The notes below the pieces were generated by a model that was not told where the DNA came from, searched no databases, and saw nothing but the letters and a program-made list of their open reading frames with translations. DNA of 64,000 nt. It comes from Frigoriglobus tundricola (GTDB lineage: Bacteria > Planctomycetota > Planctomycetia > Gemmatales > Gemmataceae). The translations under genes and the position numbers were made by a program. Where the stretch lies: assembly GCF_013128195.2 (NCBI RefSeq), contig NZ_CP053452.2, positions 8,060,001 through 8,124,000 on the forward strand. Direction: 5' to 3'. Positions 1 through 8,581 of the stretch are shown one piece after another. How positions within the stretch are numbered: the stretch's first letter is position 1; every line of letters starts with the position of its first letter.

Positions 1-412
1 TCGAGCAGCCCATTCCGCTCGTGAGGTCGGCGACCGTGTTGGCGAACAGCAAAAGGGACAGCTCGCGGTCGGACGCCTTTGCGGCGGCCACGATCTCGTC
101 CGCGTGGTGCTTGGGGAAGCTGGGCTTCAGCGCGCCGGACATGACCGCCAGCAGCGGGTAGCGCTTGTCCTGGCCGGCGTCCTTGAGGAACTGTTTGTGC
201 AGCCCGTCGAGGTTCGGGGCGTTCGCGACCGCGAGCTTACCGAACTGCTCGCCCATCTCGGCCGGCTTGCCCCGGACGATCAGCACCGGCACCTTCTCGA
301 TGTACTTCAACTCGCCGCCCGCGTGCTTGGCCGCCGGGAACGCCTTCGGCTCGTCGGCCCGCGTGCCCTGTGCCAACAACACGAGGGCGAGACCGCAGAC
401 GAATCGCTTCAT
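1..412 (-). CDS. C45-family autoproteolytic acyltransferase/hydrolase-like protein, N-terminal part
   Basis: An open frame begins at an ATG (complement of 410-412) and runs off the left edge, giving 137 codons. It starts with a Sec signal peptide (MKRFVCGLALVLLAQGTRA followed by DEPK), so the product is probably exported. The stretch VLIVRGKPAEMGEQFGKLA and the motif SGMGCS at the very edge fit the C45 (acyl-CoA:6-aminopenicillanic acid acyltransferase-like) fold, whose mature nucleophile is a Cys exposed by self-cleavage. Family placement is by motif only, and the substrate cannot be told. The C-terminus lies outside the window. Confidence 0.6.
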   Translation of the reverse strand, partial: MKRFVCGLALVLLAQGTRADEPKAFPAAKHAGGELKYIEKVPVLIVRGKPAEMGEQFGKLAVANAPNLDGLHKQFLKDAGQDKRYPLLAVMSGALKPSFPKHHADEIVAAAKASDRELSLLLFANTVADLTSGMGCS

Positions 413-447
413 GGCGTCATCCTCTCAGGAGACCAAAGCAGAGGCGC

Positions 448-584
448 TTATCCGCAGACAACACAGACTGGCAGACTATGCACGTTCAAGAACAGGTGGC
501 GCAAACAGCTCGTTCGCCCCCGCCTTCTGGCTTCGACTCGTTGCCTGTCTTCAAATCTGCGGAATCTGTGTAATCTGTGGATAA
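448..584. repeat. imperfect inverted repeat between two minus-strand genes
   Basis: Arms of 22 nt at 448-469 and 563-584 (the right arm reads AATCTGTGTAATCTGTGGAT then AA) are reverse complements with about four mismatches. They bracket a gene-free stretch downstream of the ABC permease and upstream of the C45-like gene. A folded transcript could terminate the permease message. The role is inference. Confidence 0.45.
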
Positions 585-601
585 AACTCTTCCCCTCCCG
601 C

Positions 602-2446
602 TCAGCTCTCGTTCGGCTGGGCGGTGCGGCCGAGGGCGACGTCGAATTCAGTCACGAGCGGGAGCAACATGGCCCAGATGGTGAACCCGAACGCCGCGCC
701 CAGCACCATGAACGGGATGAGCGGGTCGGCGGATTCGTCCGTACCGGGTCGGCCGCCGATGAGGACATTCACCACGCAGTAGAACATCGCCAGCGGACAG
801 GCCACGCTCGCCAGGCTCAGTGCCGGCGAGGGGCGGTCCGCGCTCAGCACGTACAGCAGCCCGCCGATGCCCAGCACCAGGAACGAGATGAAGCTGACCC
901 ACTGGTTCCCGAAGCTGCCGCCGTTGATGACGATCAGGTAGATGCTGATGAGCGTGCCGATCGACAGGAAGAAGACCGTGCCGAGCGTGTGCGCGATGGC
1001 CATGCGGCTCTGGCTGATGCGGAGCGACACGTGCAGGCCGAGAGCGACCGCGAACCCGAACAGCACCACGAGCGCCCCGGCCACCGCGATGAGCGGGCCG
1101 AAGTTCGCGGCCAGGACCGCGCCCGCGGGCGTGTCCGGCGGCGTCCGCGAGAGCGCCCCGCGGACCGCGTAGAAGATCGCGAGCAGGAGCGGCGGGAGGA
1201 TGTACTCCTTGCAGTTGTACAGCACGCCGAGCAGCTTACCGAACACGAACTCTTTCGGTGAAACGTCGGTCACGAGCAGCACGTCGAGCGCGCCGCCGTC
1301 GCGCTCCGACGTGACCGAGGTGACCGCCTGCGCCGCGACCAGCAAGAGGCTGAGGACCGCGACGGGAACCAGCCCGTAAGCGGCGGCGAACACGGGCCGC
1401 CCACCGGGCCGGTTCAACTCGCTCACCGCGAAGTAGAGGATGAGCGCGAGCACGATCCCGAACGCGAACTTCACTAACAGGGGCCGGCGCCCGTAGGCGA
1501 GGGTGCGGATCTCGCGCCACAGGATCGGGTTCGGCCACACCTGCCGCGCCTGCCCCGGTGCGGCGTGCGCCCGCGCCCGCTTCTCCGCGGCGACGGCCTC
1601 GTCCGCTTCGGCGTTGGGGTCCGCGACCACCACCTCGCGCTGGATGATCGGTTCGCCGCTCGGGTTCCACTTCCGGAGCTTCCAGATGCCGACGCCGTTC
1701 ATCACGCCGCACCACACGATCATGACGAGGACGAACCCGTAAGCCGGAGCGAGGTCCGCCCGGCCACTGGGCGGCGGTTCGAGAACCGTTTGCATCGCGA
1801 GGAACGGATCGAGCCACGCCTGAACGGTGGGCCAATCGGTGCCCGGGGAGAGCGCCGGCCCGACCGTTCCCAGCCCCTGCGTCAAGCAGACGTACAGCAC
1901 CAGAAACAGCACCGAGAGCGCGAGCGCCTGGTACGTCTTCTCGCGCCACAGCGCGATCAACCCGCCGAGCGACCCGGCGGCCACGGCGGACGCGAGCAGC
2001 ACGACGACCGCCTGCCACACCTGTTCGGGGTCGATGCCGCCGAGCAACAGGAGCAGCGCCAGAACGGGCGCGGAAACGAGCTGGAGCGTCAGAATCGGGA
2101 GCAGCGCCCCGATCAGCTTCCCGAGCACGATTTCGTAGTCGCGCATGTCGGTGAGCAGCAGCAGCACGAACGTGCGGCGGTCCTTCTCCTGCGATACGGC
2201 TCCCGCGGCCGACAGGGCGGCGAAGAACATCGTCAGGAGGAGCTGGACGAAGGCGACGATCTGAAACAGGAGCAGCCCGAACGCGGCCGTCTCCCCGAGC
2301 GTGGCGTCGCGCGAGAAGCCGACGGTGGCCTGCCAGGTGGTGATGCCGAGGATGCCGAGCAGGCCGATCATCGCGGCCCGCGCCGCGTAGTGACCGCTGC
2401 GGCGGGGTACGGTCACCAGTTCCCGCGTGAAGATCGGGCCGAGCAC
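602..2446 (-). CDS. ABC-2 type transporter permease, duplicated membrane module
   Basis: A 614-residue integral membrane protein with about a dozen hydrophobic segments arranged as two similar halves. Each half has the ABC-2 pattern of a membrane pair, then a cytoplasmic SQEKDRRTFVLLLLTDM-like or SERDGGALDVLLVTDVSPKE-like loop, then GKLIGALL or GKLLGVLYN. Such proteins form the membrane part of an export ABC transporter; its ATPase is not next door. The frame is open to a TTG at 2461, but I chose the GTG at 2446 because GGGAGG lies five bases ahead and the protein then starts VLGPIFTREL. Substrate unknown. Confidence 0.8.
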   Translation of the reverse strand: MLGPIFTRELVTVPRRSGHYAARAAMIGLLGILGITTWQATVGFSRDATLGETAAFGLLLFQIVAFVQLLLTMFFAALSAAGAVSQEKDRRTFVLLLLTDMRDYEIVLGKLIGALLPILTLQLVSAPVLALLLLLGGIDPEQVWQAVVVLLASAVAAGSLGGLIALWREKTYQALALSVLFLVLYVCLTQGLGTVGPALSPGTDWPTVQAWLDPFLAMQTVLEPPPSGRADLAPAYGFVLVMIVWCGVMNGVGIWKLRKWNPSGEPIIQREVVVADPNAEADEAVAAEKRARAHAAPGQARQVWPNPILWREIRTLAYGRRPLLVKFAFGIVLALILYFAVSELNRPGGRPVFAAAYGLVPVAVLSLLLVAAQAVTSVTSERDGGALDVLLVTDVSPKEFVFGKLLGVLYNCKEYILPPLLLAIFYAVRGALSRTPPDTPAGAVLAANFGPLIAVAGALVVLFGFAVALGLHVSLRISQSRMAIAHTLGTVFFLSIGTLISIYLIVINGGSFGNQWVSFISFLVLGIGGLLYVLSADRPSPALSLASVACPLAMFYCVVNVLIGGRPGTDESADPLIPFMVLGAAFGFTIWAMLLPLVTEFDVALGRTAQPNES

Positions 2447-2546
2447 GCGAACCTCCCTCAAAAACCGAACTCGGATAGCTTATTGTCACCGCCGCGCCCG
2501 GATAGTCCGCCGCGAACCGCGCCGGACCGCGTAGAATCCGTCACGT

Positions 2547-3998
2547 ATGAAAGTCATCGTCTTCGCGCTACACGGGTGCCCCGCCGGTTGGCTCGGCGCC
2601 TACGGTAACGACTGGGTCGGAACCCCGCACCTCGACCGCCTCGCGGCCGAGGCGGTCACGTTCGACCGCCACATCAGCGATTGCCCGGAGCCGACCGCCG
2701 CCCGCCGCGCGTGGCTGGGAAGACCTACCCCCCCGGCCCCTCTCCCTGAAGGGAGGGGAGAGTCGGAGAGCACCTCTCCCCTTGGGAGAGGGGTTGGGGA
2801 GGGGGCTTCGCCTTCCTTCCCCCTCCCTGAAGGGAGGGGGGGAGGTCTCTTCTCCATCCTCGTGCGCGCGAACCACCCCGACACCGACGGTCCTGACTGG
2901 TTCTACGCCGGCTGGGGAGAAGTGTTCGACGCCCGGCCGCGACCCGACGATGCCTCCCCCCTCGACGAACTCCTGCGCACATTCCCCGAACTCCTCGACC
3001 GCCTTGCGGACGTGCCCGATTTTCTGCTCTGGATCGAAACGGACCGACTCATTCCGCCGTGGGACGTGCAACAGGACGTCTTTGAGGCTTATGTGAAGGA
3101 CGCCTCCGACGAGGAGGACGATCCCTCTCAGGCGAGTGAAGCCCCGGACGAAGACGAGACCGAGGACGAAGGGGCCGAGGACGAGGAGGCTGAGGACGAA
3201 GAGGCCGACGAGCGTGTTGAGTGGGTCGAAGAACCCGGAGCTGACAGCGAAACCGCAGACGACGACACTCCACCCGCTCCCGAGACGGTGCCGCCGTTCG
3301 CGGACCCGCCGACCGGTCTGTTCGACCGCTCTGACCTCGATGCGTGGGACTGGCTGCACCATACGTTCGCGGCCGTGATCACCAAGTTTGACGCCGAACT
3401 CGGTGGCCTGTTCGAGGAACTCCGCGCCCGCGGGTTGGACCGATCGGCCGCCTGGGTGCTGACGTCCGACTTCGGCCTCCCGCTCGGTGAACACGGCCAG
3501 ATCGGCACCCACCGGCCCTGGCTGCACGAGGAACTTGTTCACCTTCCGTTATTCTTGCGGCTCCCGGGTGCGGAGCAGGGCGGGCGCCGCGTCCCGGGTT
3601 TCACACAACCGCCGGACGTGTACCCGACGCTGCTCGCTCTCCTCGGCGCGCCCGCACCGGCCGATGCGGCGGGCCACAACCTCTTGCCCCTCGCCCGAGG
3701 AGAAGTGCGTTCCCCTCGCGAGTTCGCGGCGACCGCACTCGAACTCGGCGCAGCGGCGGAAATCGCCCTCCGGACCGACGACCACGCGCTCCTCGTACCG
3801 ACACGCGTGCCCGAGGGCGATTCCCCGCGCGAACCGCTCCTGTACGCGAAACCGGACGACCGCTGGGAGGTGAACGACCTCCGCCCGCGGAGCATCGAAC
3901 GCGCCGACGAACTGGAGGCGAAACTCCGAGAGAACATTCAAAAGATCGGGCTCGCTGCGGAGACCCCGGAGACCACACAGGGAGATATGAGCGAGTAA
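2547..3998 (+). CDS. sulfatase-fold protein with degenerate active site, acidic insert and in-frame repeat
   Basis: 483 residues, divergent from the ABC permease. The alkaline-phosphatase/sulfatase fold is recognisable from NDWVGTPHLDRLAAEAVTFD at the N-terminus and VLTSDFGLPLGEHGQIGTHR then HLPLFLRLPG in the C-terminal half. Key residues are missing: the usual Asp-Asp metal pair near residue 9 is HG, and the formylglycine site Cys-x-Pro-x-Arg is replaced by T50-A-A-R-R54. No signal peptide is seen. Residues about 59-101 are encoded by a palindromic repeat (2721-2848), and residues about 185-235 are very rich in Asp/Glu. It may be a non-catalytic relative, or a phosphoesterase using Thr50. 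Function not assigned. Confidence 0.7.
   Translation: MKVIVFALHGCPAGWLGAYGNDWVGTPHLDRLAAEAVTFDRHISDCPEPTAARRAWLGRPTPPAPLPEGRGESESTSPLGRGVGEGASPSFPLPEGRGGGLFSILVRANHPDTDGPDWFYAGWGEVFDARPRPDDASPLDELLRTFPELLDRLADVPDFLLWIETDRLIPPWDVQQDVFEAYVKDASDEEDDPSQASEAPDEDETEDEGAEDEEAEDEEADERVEWVEEPGADSETADDDTPPAPETVPPFADPPTGLFDRSDLDAWDWLHHTFAAVITKFDAELGGLFEELRARGLDRSAAWVLTSDFGLPLGEHGQIGTHRPWLHEELVHLPLFLRLPGAEQGGRRVPGFTQPPDVYPTLLALLGAPAPADAAGHNLLPLARGEVRSPREFAATALELGAAAEIALRTDDHALLVPTRVPEGDSPREPLLYAKPDDRWEVNDLRPRSIERADELEAKLRENIQKIGLAAETPETTQGDMSE
2721..2848. repeat. G/C-rich palindromic repeat inside the sulfatase-like gene
   Basis: The 128-bp element starts with AGACCTACCCCCC and ends with GGGGGAGGTCT, so its ends are inverted repeats. 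Inside are two copies of a CTCCCTGAAGGGAG hairpin and a central CCTCTCCCCTTGGGAGAGG hairpin. It stays open in the gene frame and encodes peptides such as PLPEGRG and SPLGRGVGEG. Related sequences lie in the flavoprotein gene (43003) and the polyketide synthase gene (44916). Confidence 0.8.
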
Positions 3999-4049
3999 CT
4001 CTTTCTCGTCTGCCTCTGTGGCCTTCGCGGTCTCTGCGCTGAGTCCGGC

Positions 4050-5063
4050 CTACACCGCGATCACCACTTTGCCGAAGTGCGAGCCGGTTTCGAGATAGTG
4101 GACCGCCGCCGGTGCGTCCGGCAGCGCGAACACGCGATCGATGACCGGGCGGATCTGCTTTGCCACGATGACCTGGTTCATCGCCTCGAACATCGCCCGC
4201 GAGCCGACGAACACGCCCTGCACCCGCACTGCCTTCATCAGCACGGGCAGCGGATTGAAGGCGCTACCCCCGGCCAGAACGCCGATGAGTGCGACGTGTC
4301 CGCCGGTTCTCACGGCCTTCAGCGAGCGATCGAGCGTCCCCGCGCCGCCCACCTCGACCACGACATCGACGCCGCCCGCGGCCTCCTGGCGCGCCCATTT
4401 GTCCCAGTCCGGATACGACTTGTAGTTCGTTCCGGCGTCCGCGCCGAGCGCGCGAGCGCGGGCGAGCTTGTCATCGCTGCTCGATGTGATCAGCGCGCGC
4501 GCCCCGAGCGCTTTCGCGAACTGGAGGGCGAAGATCGATACCCCGCCGGTGCCTTGTAACAGCACCGTAGTGCCGGGGCCGGTGCCGGCGGTGGTGAGCG
4601 CGTTCCACGCCGTGACCGCGGCACAGGGGAGCGTCGCCGCCTCCTCGAACGACAGGTGATCGGGCACCCGCACAATTCCGCGCTCTTCGAGAACGATCTG
4701 CTCGGCGATGACCCCGTCGCGGTCGCTCCCGAACGTGACCTTCGCCGCCGCGTCGGTGATCGGCCCGTCGGTCCAGTGCGGCATGAAGCAGCCGGCCACG
4801 CGGTCGCCCGGTTTCCACTGCGTCACGCCCGCGCCGACCGCCGCGACCTCTCCCGCGGCGTCCGATCCCAGAACCCGCGGGAACTGGAGTTTCGGGTTGT
4901 ACTGCCCCTTTGCGAGGAGCAAGTCGCGATAGTTGAGCGACGCCGCCCGCACGCGGACCAGCACCTGCCCCGGACCCGGTACGGGATCGGGGCGGTCCAC
5001 GACGGCGAGGTTCTCCAGCCCGAACGCGGTTTGGATCACGAGTGCTTTCACGGCGGCCTCCAT
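4050..5063 (-). CDS. zinc-free medium-chain dehydrogenase, quinone oxidoreductase type
   Basis: 337 residues with the two-domain MDR fold. The N-terminal GroES-like domain has SLNYRDLLLAKGQYNPKLQF and VLGSDAAGEVAAVG. The Rossmann domain carries VLLQGTGGVSIFALQFAKAL, which fits NAD(P)H binding. The catalytic-zinc Cys and the structural-zinc Cys cluster of alcohol dehydrogenases are absent, pointing to a quinone reductase or enoyl reductase-like activity. Start is ATG at 5063; a GTG four codons in (VKALVIQT) is equally possible. It converges with the sulfatase-like gene 51 bases away and diverges from the kinase gene. Substrate unknown. Confidence 0.8.
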   Translation of the reverse strand: MEAAVKALVIQTAFGLENLAVVDRPDPVPGPGQVLVRVRAASLNYRDLLLAKGQYNPKLQFPRVLGSDAAGEVAAVGAGVTQWKPGDRVAGCFMPHWTDGPITDAAAKVTFGSDRDGVIAEQIVLEERGIVRVPDHLSFEEAATLPCAAVTAWNALTTAGTGPGTTVLLQGTGGVSIFALQFAKALGARALITSSSDDKLARARALGADAGTNYKSYPDWDKWARQEAAGGVDVVVEVGGAGTLDRSLKAVRTGGHVALIGVLAGGSAFNPLPVLMKAVRVQGVFVGSRAMFEAMNQVIVAKQIRPVIDRVFALPDAPAAVHYLETGSHFGKVVIAV

Positions 5064-5188
5064 ACTGGTCGTGTCAGAATATGGACCAAACCGAGTACGG
5101 ATTTCGTAGAAATGTTGATTAAGGGGTGACCCTTTGCTGTGGTAGACTCGGCTGGGTGTGATCTCGGCCCGCCCACTTCCGGTTGGGG

Positions 5189-8100
5189 ATGATGGACCCT
5201 TCCGACTCGCTGAAGATGGACGAGAACCTGGCCCGGTTTCTGGCCGCGTACGATCAGGGGATCGACGACGGTGCGGACGCGCGCGCGGCCACGGTCCACG
5301 TACCGAAACTTGACGGCGCGTTGCCCCCGGGTGAGCGGCGACTCACACCCATGCGCCCCGGCGAGTCGAACCAGGGTTCGCTCACCGAGGTCCTTCCCGA
5401 CCCGCCGCTCCCCCACATCACATTTTCCCCGTTCGCCCCCAGTTCGCACCGGATCGGCCGGTTCGAGTTGCGCCGGCAGCTCGGCAAGGGCGGGTGCGGG
5501 ATCGTCTTCCTGGCCTACGACCCCAAGCTCCAGCGCGAAGTGGCGCTGAAGATCCCGCGCCCCGAGATGCTGCTGAACGCGGACGCGAAGCGGCGCCTGA
5601 TCCGCGAGGCCCAGGCGGCGGCCGAGTTCGACCACCCGAACCTCGTGCCGGTGTACGAAACCGGCGAGATCGGCCCGGTGTGTTTCGTCGCCACCGCGTT
5701 CTGCCCCGGCCCGACACTCGCGGACTGGCTGGACCGCCAGGCGTTTCCGGTCCCCGTGCGCCAGGCGGCCCGGCTCATTGCCATCGTGGCCGAAGCCGTG
5801 CAGCACGCCCACGACCGCGGCGTGCTGCACCGCGACCTCAAGCCGAATAACGTCATCCTCCAGGAACTGAGACTGGAGGAGAACGACGAACCGCCGCCCG
5901 GCAGCGTGGTGCTGCGGGGCGAGCCGATCCTGCCCCGGCTGGTGGACTTCGGGCTGGCAAAGCTGGTCGAGCGGGGCGGGCCGTCGGAAACCGCCACCCA
6001 CCAGATCCTCGGCACGCCGAAGTACATGGCCCCGGAGCAGGCCCAGGCGCGGCGCGAGGACATCGGGCCGCCGGCCGACGTGTACGCGCTCGGCGTCATG
6101 CTCTACGAGATGATTACCGGGCGCGCCCCCTACGACGGTGAGTCCGACGTCGAGGTGCTCCGGCTCGCCGTGGCGGGGCGACCGACCGCGCCGCGGGTGC
6201 TGCGGCCGGACGTGCCGCGCGACCTGGAAGCGATCTGCCTGAAGGCGATGGCCCGCACCACCGCCGAGCGGTACCGCACCGCGATCGACCTCGCCGACGA
6301 CCTGCGGCGGTTCCTCGACGGCCGCCCGACCATCGCCCGCCCCTTGGCCTTCTCCGGGCGCGCGGTCCGCTGGCTGCGCCGCAACGACCAGATCGTGGCC
6401 ATCGCGGTTCTCGCCTTCATTGTCCTCTTCGTCACGGCGCTCGCCACCCGGAACTCGTACCTGTCGCGGCAGTTGCGCCAGGACCACGCCACCGTACTGA
6501 ACCAGCAAGCGACCCGGAACCGGACCGAACAGGAGCGGGACTACTCGCGACACGTGCGGGACGCCTTCCTCGCGTGGCGCGGCGGAAACACCCAGTCCGC
6601 TTCGATGTCTCTTGCCGCCGCCCGGCGCGCGAGCGGGCTCCTCGCGGAGGTGCCCGATTTCACGACCGAATATCTCACCCGTCTGGTGAAGGCCGAGCGG
6701 CTGATGATCGTCTGCCCGGCCGGACCAGTGACTGCGCTCGCGGTATCGCCCGACGGCGCCTGGCTCGTGAGCGGACACGCGGACGGCACCGTCTCGGTCT
6801 GGAACCGGACGACCGGGGCCGCGCTCGGTTCGGTCCGGGCGCACCACGCGACCGTTACGCACGTGACCTTCGCGCTCGGGGGCACGCTGCTCTGCACACT
6901 GGGACTGGAGAAGGACGGAGCGGCCCAGGCGTTCGCCTGGAACGTCTCGCGCGATGACGGCGCCGTGGTGCCCGCCCCCAATCCTGTCATCAGCCGGAAG
7001 GCCCATTGCCTCTGTGTCGCGCGCGACGGGACCGCCGTGTTCGCGGGCGGCCCGAACGGAGCCCTGATCAAAATCGACCTCACCGGCGCCAACCAAACCA
7101 CGACCGTCGCGACCACGGGAACGGACCCGGTTGTGGCGGTCGCGGTGTCACCGGCCGGTCACACGGTATTCACAGCGGACAGCGGCGGGCACGTCCGCCA
7201 ATGGACCGATACGCTCCGGGCGCACGAGGCGCCGCCGTATCCGGTCCGCGGGGGGGTGTGCGCACTGGCCGTCAACGCGGCGGGCGAACCGATCGTCGGC
7301 TACGCGGACGGATGCGTTCGTGTCGGCGCCCGGGGCACCGAACTGGCCGCGGGGGGCGGACGTGTGGCCTGGATCGCTCCGTCCCCGCTCGGCGCGGCGT
7401 TCCCCGGTGCCCAAGGGTGGGTGCGGTTCCGGAGCGACCAGTGGGGCCAACTCGCGACCGGTGACACGGGCGCGGTTACGGCGGGCACAGCCGCGCCCGA
7501 CGGGCGGACCCTCTATACCGGTAGCGAGGACGGCGTGATCCGCTCGTGGAACGTGCCGAACGATGTTCGCGATCGGGCGTCCGCCGCGGTGGACCGGCTC
7601 GCCGCGCTCGCGATTTCGCGCGACGGCACGCGGGTCGTTACCGCGACGGCAACGGGTGTGACCCTCCGCGAAGAGGGCCGCCGGACCAACATCTTCGCCC
7701 GCGCACCGGCCCCATTTGCGGCGGCGCAGTTCCTGGGCGATGGCACGATCCGGGGGGTGCGGCTCGACGGCCCCAGCGCGACGGTGTACGAACACCCCTC
7801 CGGCAGCTCTCCGCAACAGTTCGTGGTTCCGGGCCGCCACACCGCGACTTCCGTCGCGCTCTCGGAGGACGGCGCCCGCCTCGCGGTCGGGGACGCCGAG
7901 GGCCGCGTGAGCGTGTGGTCGCTCGCGGACCACGAGTGGCTCGCAACGGTCGTGACCGGCACGAACGGACCCGTGCCGCGCGTCGCCCTTTCGCCCGACG
8001 GACGGAACGTTGCCGCCCCGACGCCGACCGGCATCGGCCTGTGGGTGGTGGGTACCGCGGACCCGAGTGCGACCCTCACGGCGGACGACCAAACAGTGTT

Positions 8101-8425
8101 CCGTTACGTCACCGGGGAACGGATCGCGACCGCCGGGCGGAACGGAGTGGTGCGGGTGTGGACTGCGACCGGGCTCGAGGAGAGTACGCTGTTCGGACAC
8201 GTCGGCCGGGTCAGCGGGTTGGGCGTTTCGCCGGACCGCCGCACGCTGGTCAGCGGCGGGGCGACGGGCGAAATCAAGTTCTGGGACGTGCGGACCGGCC
8301 AGGAGCTGCTCGCGCTCCGCCGCCACGCCACCACGGTGACGCTGATCGAGTTCGCTGCGGACGGGAAGGTCCTCGTGACCGGCGACGAGGGCCAGTACGC
8401 GGTGTGGGACGCACGGCCCGAGTAA
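5189..8425 (+). CDS. membrane Ser/Thr protein kinase with WD40-repeat C-terminus
   Basis: About 1078 residues. Residues 91-380 form a Hanks-type kinase: glycine loop LGKGGCGIVF, ATP-binding Lys121 (VALKIP), catalytic loop HRDLKPNN with Asp216, DFG at 253-255, and GTPKYMAPEQ. All catalytic residues are present. A single membrane helix at about 401-419 is followed by a coiled linker and many WD40-like blades (for example VSVWNRTTG, IRSWNVPND, IKFWDVRTG), likely a sensor or scaffold outside the membrane. Start: ATG 5189 or 5192; the frame also has a TTG at 5183 and no clear Shine-Dalgarno. This architecture is common in planctomycetes. Partners are not evident from neighbours. Confidence 0.9.
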   Translation: MMDPSDSLKMDENLARFLAAYDQGIDDGADARAATVHVPKLDGALPPGERRLTPMRPGESNQGSLTEVLPDPPLPHITFSPFAPSSHRIGRFELRRQLGKGGCGIVFLAYDPKLQREVALKIPRPEMLLNADAKRRLIREAQAAAEFDHPNLVPVYETGEIGPVCFVATAFCPGPTLADWLDRQAFPVPVRQAARLIAIVAEAVQHAHDRGVLHRDLKPNNVILQELRLEENDEPPPGSVVLRGEPILPRLVDFGLAKLVERGGPSETATHQILGTPKYMAPEQAQARREDIGPPADVYALGVMLYEMITGRAPYDGESDVEVLRLAVAGRPTAPRVLRPDVPRDLEAICLKAMARTTAERYRTAIDLADDLRRFLDGRPTIARPLAFSGRAVRWLRRNDQIVAIAVLAFIVLFVTALATRNSYLSRQLRQDHATVLNQQATRNRTEQERDYSRHVRDAFLAWRGGNTQSASMSLAAARRASGLLAEVPDFTTEYLTRLVKAERLMIVCPAGPVTALAVSPDGAWLVSGHADGTVSVWNRTTGAALGSVRAHHATVTHVTFALGGTLLCTLGLEKDGAAQAFAWNVSRDDGAVVPAPNPVISRKAHCLCVARDGTAVFAGGPNGALIKIDLTGANQTTTVATTGTDPVVAVAVSPAGHTVFTADSGGHVRQWTDTLRAHEAPPYPVRGGVCALAVNAAGEPIVGYADGCVRVGARGTELAAGGGRVAWIAPSPLGAAFPGAQGWVRFRSDQWGQLATGDTGAVTAGTAAPDGRTLYTGSEDGVIRSWNVPNDVRDRASAAVDRLAALAISRDGTRVVTATATGVTLREEGRRTNIFARAPAPFAAAQFLGDGTIRGVRLDGPSATVYEHPSGSSPQQFVVPGRHTATSVALSEDGARLAVGDAEGRVSVWSLADHEWLATVVTGTNGPVPRVALSPDGRNVAAPTPTGIGLWVVGTADPSATLTADDQTVFRYVTGERIATAGRNGVVRVWTATGLEESTLFGHVGRVSGLGVSPDRRTLVSGGATGEIKFWDVRTGQELLALRRHATTVTLIEFAADGKVLVTGDEGQYAVWDARPE

Positions 8426-8443
8426 AAAGTCGCAAGTCATAAT

Positions 8444-8504
8444 GTCGCAGGTCGTCAGGTCGAAGACCTCAACCGGGGAGGCCTTCGACCTGACGACTTG
8501 CGAC
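8444..8504. terminator. 27-bp stem between convergent genes
   Basis: Arms 8444-8470 and 8478-8504 are reverse complements with two mismatches, around a 7-nt loop AACCGGG. It lies between the convergent stops of the kinase gene (8425) and the APC permease gene (8582), so it could serve as a bidirectional terminator. There is no long T-run, so intrinsic termination is inference. Confidence 0.6.
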
Positions 8505-8581
8505 TGCCCCGTTGAACCGATGGGGCCGCTACACGCCCGAGTTCGCCTCGTCGGTTCAAGCCATCAGCTTGCGACCTTAGA

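Noticed and set aside
104..1261. 385-residue plus-strand frame over the ABC permease and C45-like gene
   Set aside because: Arg/His/Glu-rich text without family features, antisense to two genes with clear features; a GC-codon shadow.
5048..7096. 682-residue minus-strand frame over the kinase-WD40 gene
   Set aside because: Antisense to an intact kinase; low-complexity Arg/Gly/Val composition with no motif.
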